From Brachycybe producta (lineage: Eukaryota > Arthropoda > Diplopoda > Playtdesmida > Andrognathidae): DNA of 64,000 nucleotides. Shown here one piece after another: positions 50,225-62,759 of this stretch. Under the pieces are notes generated by a model. It had not been told where the DNA came from and did not search any database. It saw only the letters and a program-made list of their open reading frames with translations. Made by a program: the position numbers and the translations under genes. The first letter of the stretch is position 1, and each line of letters starts with the position of its first letter. The stretch spans positions 1,302,001 to 1,366,000 of the forward strand of contig JAUPFP010000031.1 in the NCBI GenBank assembly GCA_036925085.1. The letters are read 5' to 3'.

Positions 50225-51370
50225 AGTAATAGTTTAAGGTAAAACCACTTGTTCATACAAACACAACCAAAAATAATTTATTGTCACAAGTGATAAAAAC
50301 ACTTGTGGGCGGCCTAGTTAACGTGTTTTTCATATATCTCAATGAAGAAACCATTTACGTTCAGTTCTCTGTTTCAAAACTTCATTCCTTTGCCAATAGT
50401 AGTTTGTATGTTTCGGAGTGTTTCTATTGTGTTAGTAAAAGTATTTCAATTGAAAGCAAGGTAATGATAAAATTAATAGCAACCACTTTATAAGCTAAAC
50501 TTTGTTATTTTATATTGATATTTCACGGAAATCTTTATTGAAATCAAAAAAACAATATATTTGTGATTTTTTTAAAATTAAATTGTGATTTATTTTTAAA
50601 TTAAATTGTGATTTTTTTTAAATTAAATTGAGATTTTTTAAAATTAAATTGTGATTTTTGATTTATGATTTTTTATTATGATTTTTTTCATTAAATCACG
50701 ATTTTCTTTATTAAGGTGGCTTTATAAATATTTATTTTGTTTTAGTCCTCATAGATGGCGCCACTGCAGTGGCTATTATGCTCTATATAAGGTCTCTTTC
50801 CTCCTCCACGCGCGCGGTTTGGAGAAAATTTATGTTTTTAAAGCAAACGTTTTTTAGGAAAAAACATTAATAAAAATTCGAAAATAGTTTTTCATGATTT
50901 GAAAAAACCAAAAAACGGGTCATTTTTCAAACTGAACTATAAAATTGTTTATTTTTTAAAATATTGCCATGAAAAAACTTTTAGTATAATCTTTTACCAT
51001 TCTAGTTTTTAAAACAATTTGAATTTTTGTTTGTAATGTTGTTTCTAAAAAAAAAAACGTTCGCTTGATGTTTTTACATCTAAATTTTATAAAAACGTCC
51101 TACGGAGCTTAGCATTAGCAGCCACTGCAGCGGCGTCGTCCCGGGGGTGGGGGTGATTTTACAGTCCATTCTCGGACTACTAAAAGTTGCCTGTCCATGA
51201 AGGCCCTAAGAAATTCCATGTTTTTTAATTCCATCATTTCTCGTGTTATATACAGTACATAAAGCTTGAATACTCTCGTTTCTCAATGGACATTCTAACA
51301 TGGATCCTGTTGCTGGTTGTTGTTTCAATCATTGCTTTGCACTTGTAAGTACAATTAACAACTTTTTTTT
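50225..51370 (+). repeat. 5' region of gene 7, duplicated before gene 8
   Basis: Matches 62760-63730 in order: ACCAAAAATAATTTATT, ACAAGTGATAAAAACACTTG, TTAATAGCAACCACTTTATA, CGTTCGCTTGATGTTTTT, ACAGTCCATTCTCGGACT and exon 1. The copy here alone holds the AATTGTGATTTTTTTAAATT tandem run (about 50553-50700). It marks the edges of a duplication unit of about 12.5 kb. Confidence 0.75.
50553..50700. repeat. AT-rich tandem repeat
   Basis: Four to five units of about 24-28 bp of the form AATTGTGATTTTTTTAAATT; absent in the paralogous region before gene 8. Confidence 0.7.
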
Positions 51371-52286
51371 TTAAATTTTATAACCATCTACTGATACAAA
51401 CAGCTGATTTCTGGCAACCAGACCGTGATGTCACCAGCCTCATCATAATAGTGAGGCAACTATACATTAGGGAAGACATATGGTGGAGAGGCGCATCAAG
51501 AGCCAAGCCCTTTATAGCGCATTCACACTAGGCTGGTTTACGAGGTGCTGGCTATTAGCAGCAACAGCAAGCAGCGGCTGCTTTGAGTTCACACTTGTCC
51601 AGCGCAAGTCATCCAATCACCGTCTTGCAAAAACACAACATCTAACAACCACCAACCCAAGCAGTGGAGTTTCAACTGCCCACTAGTGCCACTACTAGCG
51701 ACAAAGGGTTCACACTAGCTGGTAGCACACTGGCAGCAGCAGGGAGTCAGAAGACCAGCTGGTAGCTGCTAAAGTTGGACATGTTTAACATCACCTGTAG
51801 CCACTGTTAAAATAACTAACCTGCTGGTGAAAGCAGCTACTGGTAGCAGTTCACACTACGCAGCTAGCTTCCCTTTAGTCTACACCACATAGCTTTCAGC
51901 AACAAAAACTTCCATTTTATGAGTTTATAAATAAAGTTTATGGTGTCACAGTTATGTTACAGACTCATGTATAAATTCATCAGCCCGAGTGGAAACGTAC
52001 CATAATAAATCGTTTTTCGTATTTATTTGTTAACTAGTGGGGTAACCCATCATAAATGACGGGAGCAAAATTCACAGGCAATTGTGCGCATGCGCGTCGT
52101 TTTTTCTTTTTTTTACTCCTTTCATTTCAATTTCAGTCACCCCCTCCCACTTTTTCTCCCCCTCTACACTTTCCAACCTTTTCCCCCTCTCCAATTTAAT
52201 ATCATGACCTTGAGAAAAAAAAAGCAGTTCATTTATTCAAATTTATATAAATTCTGACGTGCTTCAATGTTTGTACAGCATTAGAT

Positions 52287-52326
<40 letters not shown>

Positions 52327-55300
52327 ACACACAGACCTGGCTTAATATATATATAATAATATTTAAATGTAAAACATACTGGTTAAAGCTGGGATTAAAA
52401 CACGAAATTGTTGTACAGCAATGTATGCCTACAATAAAAACCAAAAATAGAGAAAAAGTTTTGGTCCCATCGCATTTGGGTTTCAATCCATCATCCTTAT
52501 GGGTCCATTTGAATCTATTAGATCCACAGGTCCCACCCATCCCATCAGTATCATGGGTCCCACTCAATCCATTAGTCCCACTTGTCTCATCTATCATTGT
52601 TTAGTCCCATCCTATCCCATCTCACAATATGGAACGAGGTCGGGTGGGATTATTAATTTCTTACTACAGTCATACTACGGTCACTGCACTGTAATGTGAG
52701 CTTTTGACATCGACACTATAATTTTACCAACTTGTAGATGGTGTTTTCTGTGACTCGTTTCTTCTCCTGATCGCGCGGTGACCGCACGAAGAAGATCCGA
52801 GTAACAGAAATAGCTGGATGGAGTTGGATTACGATCGTCCTCCTGCATGGGGGTGAAATCAATGCAGAAGAATGGTGGCCATCCTTCTCTCGGTCGATGC
52901 TGATGTACATCTTCTCCTGCTGTTGTTACCGATTGAAGATGTTGTAGCTGCTTCCGGATCGTATGTCTCCTGCCTCTGTAGAGAAGTGATTAGTTACCAA
53001 ATAAAGACAACGATGCTTTCCATTATAACGCTTCTTATTCATCCTTATACGGAAACGCTAAGTTTACAAGGATGAATTGTGAATATTAAAGATGCGTCCT
53101 CATGCCCATGATGTGATATACGGATAAAGATCTAACATAGTACAAAAAAGATGCAAAGACAAGGACGAGGAACAAAGAGGAATGCGGTCCTTTTATACCT
53201 TGGACCTGTGTACACCTACGAGGTGTAACCAGGTCCAAGTGAACATGGTCCTTTGAGTATCACTCCGCCATCTGAATATTAATCAGAAGAGGAGCGAGGG
53301 ACAATTAAGAGTTGTTTACCCCCAGGCTATGGTTTCGGCGGGAACAGGAGTTGCTGGGTGTTACAGTAACTTGAAGCTTATGACATCAAAGGGAAAAGAT
53401 CAAAGTTTTATTATCCCATTTTGTACTGAATAGAAAAAGGATAATAAGTAAGCCCCTATTTCATAATTTTTTTGTTTTAAACTGTTAATAACTTTTGCTT
53501 CCACTCCCTTTCTATCAAGACAAAATGCTAAAAGCATAACTTTTTGGTCAACCCCCTCTTGGTGTTACAAACTTCATCTTACACAGCAGCAACCGTAGTC
53601 GCCTTTATAGGCACACACGTTTGCAACTCGGCTTCAGTTAAAACCTGATTTCTCTCATTGCTAAAATAGTCACATATCAAAGCATTTCGGTACATTGGAG
53701 ATGTTGGGAATACCTTGTGTGAAGCCGTGGCCCTTCATTGGCAGCATGGCTAAAGAGCTCTTCACGGTAAAGTTCATAAAAAATACTGGCCACTGTGTAT
53801 TTCTAATTATAATCACCTTAATCATTTTTTTCTATTCAGGAAGTTCATCACAATGACATGAAACTTTACAAAAAATATGGTCGAATTTATGGGTAAGCAA
53901 ATTCTTATGGCCATATATTTAAAAAAACACTAGTTTAAATGTAAGAGGCGTATACTTTGATTTGTGTCTAATTCAAAGGGGTCAGGATAAAAAGATGAAC
54001 GAATGAACAGGATTAACGGGATGAACCTTGGGGTAACTCTTAAAACCCGACACAGAATGCATATAGAATTAGAGGGACACTATATTATGGATGAACACAC
54101 ATTTTAAAGGGATGAACAGAAATAAATAAAAGGATGAACATACTTTAAAGGGATGAACATGGTTTTAGGGGGATGAACATGGTTTTAGGGGAGATGAACA
54201 TGGTTTTAGGGGAGATGAACATGGTTTTAGGGAGGATGAACATGGTTTTAGGGAGGATGAACATGGTTTTAGGGAGGATGAACATGGTTTTAGGGAGGAT
54301 GAACATGGTTTTAGGGAGGATGAACATGGTTTTAGGGAGGATGAACATGGTTTTAGGGGGATGAACATGGTTTTAGGGGGATGAACATGGTTTTAGAGGA
54401 TGAACATGGTTCTAGGGGGGATGAACATGGTTCTAGGGGGGATGAACATGGTTCTAGGGGGATGAACATGGTTCTAGGGGGGATGAACATGGTTCTAGGG
54501 GGGATGAACATGGTTCTAGGGGGGATGAACATGGTTCTAGGGGGGATGAACATGGTTCTAGGGGGGATGAACATGGTTCTAGGGGGGGATGATCATGGTT
54601 CTAGGGGGGATGAACATGGTTCTAGGGGGGATGAACATGGTTCTAGGGGGGATGAACATGGTTCTAGGGGGGATGAACATGGTTCTAGGGGGATGAACAT
54701 GGTTCTAGGGGGATGAACATGGTTCTAGGGGGATGAACATGGTTCTAGGGGGATGAACATGGTTCTAGGGGGATGAACATGGTTCTAGGGGGGATGAACA
54801 TGGTTCTAGGGGGGATGAACATGGTTCTAGGGGGGATGAACATGGTTCTAGGGGGGATGAACATGGTTCTAGGGGGGATGAACATGGTTCTAGGGGGGAT
54901 GAACATGGTTCTAGGGGGATGAACATGGTTCTAGGGGGGATGAACATGGTTCTAGGGGGGATGAACATGGTTCTAGGGGTGATGAACATGGTTCTAGGGG
55001 GGATGAACATGGTTCTAGGGGGGATGAACATGGTTCTAGGGGGGATGAACATGGTTCTAGGGGGGATGAACATGGTTCTAGGGGGGATGAACATGGTTCT
55101 AGGGGGGATGAACATGGTTCTAGGGGGATGAACATGGTTCTAGGGGGGATGAACATGGTTCTAGGGGGATGAACATGGTTCTAGGGGGGATGAACATGGT
55201 TCTAGGGGGATGAACATGGTTCTAGGGGGGATGAACATGGTTCTAGGGGGGATGAACATGGTTCTAGGGGGGATGAACATGGTTCTAGGGGGGATGAACA

Positions 55301-58300
55301 TGGTTCTAGGGGGGATGAACATGGTTCTAGGGGGGATGAACATGGTTCTAGGGGGGATGAACATGGTTCTAGGGGGGATGAACATGGTTCTAGGGGGGAT
55401 GAACATGGTTCTAGGGGGGATGAACATGGTTCTAGGGGGGATGAACATGGTTCTAGGGGGGATGAACATGGTTCTAGGGGGGATGAACATGGTTTTAGAG
55501 GGGATGAACATGGTTTTAAGGGGGATGAACATGGTTTTATGGGGTTAGGTTTGGTTCGGTTAGGTTTGGTTCAGTTAGGTTAGGTTCGGTTACCTAACCT
55601 AACCTAAACTAAAACCACATTCATCCCCCCGAAAACCAGGTTCATCCACCCTAAAACCATGTTCATCCCCCTAGAACCATGTTCATCCCCCTAGAACCAT
55701 GTTCATCCCCCCTAAAACCAATTTCATCCCCCCTAAAACCATGTTCATCCCCCTAAAACCATGTTCATCCCTTTAAAGTATGTTCATCCTTTTATTTCTC
55801 TCAGTTCATCGCTTTAAAATGTGTGTTCATCCATAATATAGTGTTCATCTGATTGTATGTGCATTCTGTGTCGTGTTTTAGAGTTACCCCAATGTTCATC
55901 CCGTTCATTCGTTCATATTTTTATCCTGACCCAATTCAAAGACAGTACACACATAACTTTGCTTAGCCATTAATCATTTTCTGTTCATTGTTTTAAGTTT
56001 TGAATCTGTCCTTTTGTTGCAGTCAATATGACGTTCGAATTCCAACCATAAGAATTGCAGAACCAGAAATTCTACAGCATATTTTCGCCAAACAGTTTTC
56101 AAAATTTACCGATAGAAGAGTATACTTAAATCAATTAACTAGTGACTTCGTACTTGATTAATTACTATTACTATGACTAATCATAGCACATAGATGGTCA
56201 TTCCGACCCAATGGAACTGAAATCCCTAAACAAAATGAGGGGCAACGAATGGAAACAGACAAGAAGAATACTGTCACCAGCTTTTACAAGTTCAAAACTC
56301 AGACAGGTATAATATCGTTTTCTAGTCAATCTATATAATTACTGTGGGTCTAATTCCAAAGTGCATGATTTCCTTTAAAGCCAGGAACTGCAAAACAGTG
56401 CAAAATAGTTATACAGGACTAGTCAGTGTAGAGATTAGTAGTGAACTTTACACGTTAAATACCTAACTAGTCTTCTTCAATGCTTCAAAAAAGATTAGCC
56501 AATCACGAGCAATAATACTCTTCAATGAAGTTAACTCAAAGGAAGATGAAGGTACTGTAGGTCCCATATTTTAAAGAAATTAAGCTCACAAACCAGTCAC
56601 ATCCTCATCATAGAATGGGAACAGTCTATACTAAACATGATGATTTAAATAAAACTAGTCATGATTGAATATTTTTAAGTGACTAGTAATAACCAAGTGG
56701 TACCTGGCCCTCAGTTAGTAGAAGAAGTAAACATTTATTGGCATATCTTTTTATAACAATTAATTAATTATGGTTCTGTTTCTTTGATTAAGTTACCGTT
56801 ATGTGACACATAACATTTGGTAACTTAAGTTGTTTTCTACAAACAAATTAAAATTTCAAATAAAAAATCATTATTTAGTTGCCGAAATTAATCGAGAAAT
56901 GTTCGATTAAGCTGTTGGAACGAATAGAAGAGAAAAGTAAAACGGGAGAATGTTTTGAAGCGAAAAGGTAAGTTCATAATGTTTAAATTTGTCATATATT
57001 CTTTTATGGTTCAGGGTGGAGATAAATCGGATTTATTTGATTTATTTAAAATTTCATAAAAAGTGGCCTTTTTTATTAACTAAAAATCCTATGCACGCAA
57101 AGTATTAAATCTGGGCATTCACTCGTCAGGTACACATTGTTATAAAAAACTGATTTAAAAAAATTAAATTTTTTTTAGAAAAATGTGATTTAAATCAACT
57201 TCATTTATACCATTATGGTATTGCAATTTTTTTTATTTTGACAATTGTAAAAGTGGATCGTCGTAATTGAAATCATTGTAAAACAAGAAGGCTAACATAT
57301 TTCATATATAATCTTAGACTATTACTCTACTGGACTGGCAACTCCCTATCTTCTACATGTTAAAGCTGTATGGCAAGTTATTTTAGTTTTTTCACTTTTT
57401 ACTGGATTTTCCAATTTTAATTCTATTCTTTCATTTTACTGGATTCCTATCCAGTAAAATGCGGATAAAAAAGTAAAATGAATTTCCATATGTGATATTC
57501 TGCTGTGAATTTGTGTAAATCTTAGTGAATCTCGTACATGATTTTTTTTTTAATGTCGGCCCAGTTATCCGTTCGTCTCCTAAGCAAAAAATGGTTGGAA
57601 AACGTTGTTGTTACCATGTTTGTGACTCGCATTTTCCTGAAAATAGACCACAACCAAAACAGGTAACACTTTACAGACACTTTTTGACAGAACACAGCTG
57701 TAGTTCTTCATCGGCCATACTTTTTATAATAATATATATAAAAAATCCACCCTATATAACTACAAAATGAACTCGTCCAAAGTTTGACTTTTGTATTAAT
57801 GTTCATATACCATAGTCCCGCTAGAGGCGCCACTTCAAAAACGACGTCACGACGATTCAAAACTGTCCAACAGAAAATTTGGGAGTTGCCAGTCCAGTAG
57901 AGTAATAGTCTAAGATATAATCAAGTCTGTTTCCATACTTTTATGACCACCCTGTACAATAGCTTCACTGTAAACGTGGGTCCATATTAGCATAAATTTA
58001 CGTTGATACATGTTGCCCATTCCGCGAAAATTGATGTGAGTGCTAACAAGTGTGGACGTGTGTGACGCAAAATATTACGTGGCAAAATGTTTGAATTTGT
58101 GGCAAAAATAGTTGCGTCGAATTCGACCTTCACACACAACGTATATTTGTTTTTTTACTAATGTGGACCCACTTTTACAAATAACCAAAAAAATAAATGA
58201 AATTTTGCAAATATAATATGTATATCTTCTCTAAATATAACTATTTGCAGGCTATTTTCACTCTATTTCGTCGACATAATGGCTTTGTACGGTTTCAACC

Positions 58301-61300
58301 TCGACTTAAATATAAAAGTTGAAAATGCAGATAAATTCCTCAACTATATGAAAGAATATATGTTAACATTGCAATCACCTCATACAATCGCCATCGCAAT
58401 CTTAAGTAAGTGTTTGTTGTGCAGCAAAATTACGACACGAAATAAGTCTAAACGTTGAAATTAACATTCCCTTTCTAGCGGGCATGCCTGTGTTCATCAG
58501 GAGGTATTTCGCATTTCCACTAACGTATAAGTTTTCCGCCATGATAAATTTTTTCAGAAATTTAGCATACGGCATCGTGAAAAAAAGGCTAAACAGCAAT
58601 GAGGTATTATTATTATTAGAAACTATTAAGATTTCAGTTGCACTCTTCTTTAAAGAGTTACTTGTCAATCTGCAGATTGCCAAGGCAATTTGCAGATTGA
58701 CAGTAACATATACATTGTATGGCAAGCAACATGAATTTATTTTCGTATTTGTGCAATTTCGTGAATGCGTGTGTATCGCATACCGCATGTCATTTAATCA
58801 CACATACCATTAAATCATTGCTTTCATTCCTTAGTGTAAATAGTTGTTAATTTTATAATGTTTAATTGTTTATATTTCAATTTGACAATATGCAATTGTG
58901 TCTTATCTTGTAATTCAATTTGCATCTTTCTATCATTTACCATTCATTTGTGAGCTTTTGGCGTCGACCTCATAATTTTTTACCAACTTATGATGTTTTC
59001 CATAACTCGCTTCTTCTCCTGATCGCGCTGTGACCGCACGAAGAAGATTTGAGTTATAGAAAAAGTCGGATGGAGATCGATTGTGATCATCCTTCTGTGC
59101 AGGGGTGTAGTCTTCGCAGAAGGATAGTGACCATATCGTCTTGTCGATGCTGATGTACATCTTCCTTTGTTACCAATTGAAGATGTTGTAGCTCCTCTAG
59201 GATCTGTATGTCTCCTTGCCCTGTGGTGCCTCCAACTTGCCTAGAGAAGGATTAGTTTCCAGACAAGTAGACAATGCAGTTCCTCATTGTAACGCTTTAT
59301 TCATCCTTGCTCAGAAACATTAAGAGTACAAGAATGAATTGTTTAGATTAAAGGTGCGTGTGTCCTCGGGCCCATGATGTGGTACGGATATAAATCTTCG
59401 TAATACAAAAGTTGAGCAAGTAAGGATGGTGAACAAAGAGGAACACGGTCATTTTATACCTTGGACCTGTGTACACCTACAAGGTGTAACCAGGTCCAAG
59501 TGACCATGGTCCTGAGAGTATCAATCCGCCACTAGAATATTAATTAGGAGAGGAGGGAGGGACAAGCATGAGTTGTTTACCCCAAGGCTATGGTTTTGGC
59601 GGGATCACGAGTTACTGGGTGTCACACATTTTATAAATATAATTTCAACCATCCATTACTACACAAAGCCTTTCTAGCTATCGATAACCACGCAGACACT
59701 TTTCAGCACAAGTAAGCATATCGAAGTGCCTTCAGGGGGCTTCATCTCTAAGCAAACTTGCTCTGTAGGCTTCGGTCTCAGACAATCCATTTAGCAACAC
59801 TAGTTGTGGACCTCATAGTTGATGCTAGTAGATTAACTGATGCAGCAAATAAATACTATCAGACAAATATGCACTGGTCATTTGCATTTACTTTGAAGTT
59901 GTGACAACACCATCACAACAACTACCCATAACATGAGTTATAGAAATTAAGTTTAGCATATGTTAATGGCTCTTTTAGCATCTGCTAATTCCATTAAGAA
60001 TAGCTAAACAATCATTAAAAATATGACCCTAAGTGAAATGTTCCATGATTAGTGAATAAGGAGTTATTTTCGTAGACTAATTACTCATTTTAGTTTACTA
60101 AAATATTAGTTGCACACACACACACTGCACAGCTAAAAGTCATAACTAATTTTTCATTTGAAAATACAGAGACATGATGATGTTTTACAAATAATGCTAG
60201 ACTGTATCAAAGACGAACAAGATAAAATGAAAGAAAGCAAAAACAGTTCAACAAACAACGAAAGTTCACTGAAATCCAACGAAAACCAGAAAATTACACC
60301 AAAGCCAAGTATACAACTATTTTTTTTTTAATAAAAACATTAACCAGCCGCTTATTAAAAATAAACTGTTGTCTTTTCCTAGTATCTACTGTGGGAGATG
60401 CCGCTGCCAATGTGGTGATGTTTCTGTTTTCCGGGTTTGAAACCGTGGCCTCAACTATCACAATTGTTACATACTGTCTTGCAACTCATCAGGATATCCA
60501 AGACAAATTATTAAACGAAGTCGACCATGTTTTAGAAAAGAATGAGGTAGAAACAACCCCATTCAAAAAACAAACAAAGTTATTTAGTTTATTTAAAGCA
60601 TGGTTTCAATTTTAAGGGAAAAATCAATCACGATATTCTAACTCAATTGACCTACATGGATATGGTAATCATGGAAATGCTTCGTCTTTATCCACAACTG
60701 AACAGGTTAGACCCCAGCGGAATTAAAGCCTAGCACAGACTGTGTATCCGCTGACTTGACAACATCTTCGTCAGACACAGTGACTTGTATCTCGATACAT
60801 GTGTGACCACCTTCCCCAGATACTTAAAAGCAAATACAGTAGAACCTCGATTATCCGGAATAAATGGATCCGCGAACCTGGTCCGGATTACTGAAAGTCC
60901 GAATATATCTGAAAAATTACTTTAATTCTTTCCTTCACTATCGAGAAGTTAAACTGATAAACAAAAAAAAAACATTTCTATGATAAAATCCAGGGTGAAA
61001 TTACCGAGATGAGGCTAATCGAGATTCTACCGTATTTTCCATTGTTCTGAGTTGGCAATTTTGCTTTAAAATTCTCAAAATACGTTCATAATGCCAATTT
61101 TAGAGTGGAGCGTGAGTGTTTGGAGACTGCAAAAATTAAAGATCTGATCATTCCCAAAGGTGTTCTTGTAGTAATTCCAGTCTATTGCATGCACCGCGAT
61201 GAGGAATTCTATCCCGAACCAGAAAAATTTGATCCCGAAAGGTAAACAAAGAAAAGGTCAACTATTCTCAAAGCACGGTATTATTATAATAATTTATTTT

Positions 61301-61641
61301 TTTTAAACAGGTTCAGTCCCGAAAATAAAAATAACATAGATCCATATACTTTTTATGGATTTGGTGGCGGACCACGGCAATGTATGGGAACAAAAATGGC
61401 TATGATGGAAATCAAACTAACCCTAACTCATATCCTGCGGAACTATCGATTCAAATGTGGTCCAGAAACACAGGTTGTACAAAAATCACAGAAAACTATA
61501 CAACATATACTAATAGAATAAAATTAACACTTTCGTTATCTCTGTTCCTAGATACCATTGAAATATATGGCAAGCCATATCTCACTCATGACCAAAAATG
61601 AAATTCATATTTGCGTGGAAAAAAGAAACAAAACCATATAA
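51286..61641 (+). CDS. Cytochrome P450, CYP3 clan, gene 7 (subfamily C)
   Basis: Diverged member with the same 14-exon plan. Exons: 51286-51344, 53670-53766, 53840-53892, 56023-56119, 56187-56306, 56879-56967, 58251-58405, 58479-58603, 60170-60308, 60383-60546, 60617-60705, 61104-61241, 61311-61473, 61552-61641; 525 codons, no stop. Exon 5 must start at 56187, since the nearer AG at 56194 would break the frame. The anchor is five residues shorter than in A and B. I-helix reads SGFETVAS (328-335): Ala to Ser, and the second Thr replaced by Val. ExxR 386-389 is EMLR; the haem loop is YGFGGGPRQCMG, Cys 466, with Asn to Gln and Ile to Met. All donors are GT. Introns are swollen by two solo LTRs, a minisatellite-bearing element, a TIR element and a pogo-like MITE. 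AATAAA at 61870. Confidence 0.88.
52034..52283. repeat. Dispersed repeat in gene 7 intron 1
   Basis: Shares GCGCATGCGCGTCG, CTTTCATTTCAATTTCAG and CTTGAGAAAAAAA with 30255-30795. Type unknown. Confidence 0.5.
52288..52334. repeat. (CA)n microsatellite
   Basis: About 45 bases of nearly perfect CA dinucleotides. Confidence 0.95.
52695..53365. mobile_element. Solo LTR in gene 7 intron 1
   Basis: 671 bp starting TGTGAGCTTTTGACATC and ending GGGTGTTACA, flanked by GTAA at 52691-52694 and 53366-53369. The same LTR family is at 58949-59626. It contains TTATACCTTGGACCTGTG, possibly a promoter part. No internal retrotransposon is left. Confidence 0.85.
54150..55535. repeat. Minisatellite, unit GATGAACATGGTTCTAGGGG
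   Basis: About 68 tandem units of 19-21 bp. Units at both edges read GGTTTTAGG; those in the middle read GGTTCTAGG, with G-run length varying. The long frames over it on both strands are repeat artefacts. A short inverse array follows at about 55613-55790. Confidence 0.95.
55541..55612. repeat. Telomere-like TTAGGT/CCTAA stretch
   Basis: Runs of GGTTAGGTTTGGTTCGGTTA change into TACCTAACCTAACCTAAAC, a small inverse pair between the main minisatellite and its inverted counterpart. It lies in the middle of the foldback element and is not a chromosome end. Confidence 0.7.
57308..57914. mobile_element. TIR element in gene 7 intron 6
   Basis: Ends CTTAGACTATTACTCTACTG / CAGTAGAGTAATAGTCTAAG, prolonged by GACTGGCAACTCCC / GGGAGTTGCCAGTC (34 bp in all), with ATATAAT outside on both sides. 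At 57589-57700 a frame reads GKRCCYHVC and DSHFPEN, faintly like a THAP zinc finger of P-type transposases, followed by a GT donor. That coding idea is weak. Confidence 0.65.
58949..59626. mobile_element. Solo LTR in gene 7 intron 8
   Basis: 678 bp starting TGTGAGCTTTTGGCGTC and ending GGGTGTCACA, flanked by CATT at 58945-58948 and 59627-59630. Same family as 52695-53365, with scattered substitutions. Confidence 0.85.
60837..61032. mobile_element. pogo/Tigger-like MITE in gene 7 intron 11
   Basis: Starts CAGTAGAACCTCGATTATCC and ends TCGAGATTCTACCG, with TA on both sides. The start is the classic pogo/Tigger terminus. No transposase; 196 bp. Confidence 0.75.
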
Positions 61642-62759
61642 AAAAACCACATGTTCTATTGTTATATAGGACCCTAGGAGTATGTTTCCACTCAGTCTCA
61701 TGCGTTATTTATAGTACTGTCTATCCGTATTGCCGTTTGCATTGCACTTAGTCGTATACCACCATGATGCAGGGTTGTAGAATGTAGTGGGTTGTGGTTT
61801 ATATACCACACTTCAATTGACAACACATTGTAACGCTTTTTGCCTAATGTAAACCAACATTAAGTATGAAATAAACTCTTCAAATAGAACCAATGCTTTT
61901 TAATTGCAAAACGCAAAATGATAAAACAGAATCCTGTTGTTTACAGACCATTTTTTTCCGTTCTTTCAGTTTTCCGTTTTATAGAGGTAAGTTAGGGTAT
62001 GACTGGATAGTAGCAGTAGTAAAACAAGGGATTCAAGGAACCCTATAGACCTCCCATTGCTTTATTATATCAAACAACCAATTTTCTTTCATTTTTACAT
62101 GCATACGCACATGTACACGCATGCGCGCATGTGTATGCATATGTACACACGCGAGCACATGTGTACGCACATGCATTCATGTGTATGCACATGTACACAC
62201 GTGTGCGCATGCGTGCACGTATGCAACTTTTGAAACGTGCAGTGCACACTGGAATTGAAGACATCCCTGCATTCCAGACATCCCTGGGGAATTTAGAGAT
62301 TCCAACAGTTCCATTCCCGCTCGTGTGGTTCACTTGCAATGAATTTTAGAATTTATATAAATATTCCAAGACTAAAGTCCTATGAATATTTTCAAAAAAT
62401 GACAAGAAATGAGTCTTCCGGATGCCCTATAAACTCTGTGAACTCAGGAGGGCCCAACAGACTTCAACACTTAAAAAATGTTAACAACAAATATGTAAAC
62501 AATTTCTTTGACTGTTTTCGTGAATTTTGATAATAAAAGTTAATAACATTTTATAGGCCGATTTTTAATATTTGTTAAAAACATTGCTAATAACATGTGT
62601 TTTCAGTAATGTTAAACGTTCTGGTGTAATTCACTTTAAATTACAGAAGAAAAAAGAAGTCTACTGGAGTGGACGGATTTGGTGACAAGGAGGCTACATT
62701 TTGATGTCGAAATCCATTTCCAAAAGTGTTCTGTGGGCCAATCAAATGACGTGATCAAA
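61642..62759. other. Intergenic region, genes 7 to 8
   Basis: Contains the alternating purine-pyrimidine tract (62098-62224) and, at 62395-62470, a relative of the repeat behind gene 3. No gene seen; short frames have no known domain. Confidence 0.5.
62098..62224. repeat. Alternating purine-pyrimidine tract
   Basis: About 125 bases of nearly strict alternation (ACATGCATACGCACATGTAC ... GTGCGCATGCGTGCACGTAT) with many small palindromes; prone to Z-DNA or cruciform. Confidence 0.8.

Larger units (their letters stand above)
53979..55932. mobile_element. MULE-like foldback element carrying a minisatellite
   Basis: Inserted in gene 7 intron 3. The ends GGGTCAGGATAAAAA / TTTTTATCCTGACCC continue as inverted repeats of about 170 bp (53979-54150 and 55760-55932). 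A perfect 9-bp duplication AATTCAAAG flanks it (53970-53978, 55933-55941). A 9-bp target and long inverted ends point to the Mutator/MULE superfamily; no transposase is present. The inside is the minisatellite 54150-55535 plus a telomere-like stretch. Confidence 0.8.

Noticed and set aside
54145-55548. Long frames on both strands (MNMVLGG and MFIPPRT repeats)
   Set aside because: They are readings of the 19-21-bp minisatellite in several phases and strands; no start context, no domain.
55541-55612. Possible interstitial telomere from a chromosome fusion
   Set aside because: It lies inside a transposable element with a clean target duplication and is short and degenerate.
56187-56306. Apparent stop in gene 7 exon 5 when entered at the AG at 56193-56194
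   Set aside because: Using the AG at 56185-56186 restores phase 0 and gives HIDGHSDPMELKSL, aligned with the other genes; so no pseudogene call.
62070-62349. Frames rich in His/Ala/Cys on both strands
   Set aside because: Produced by the alternating ACATGC/GTGCGC tract; not protein-like.
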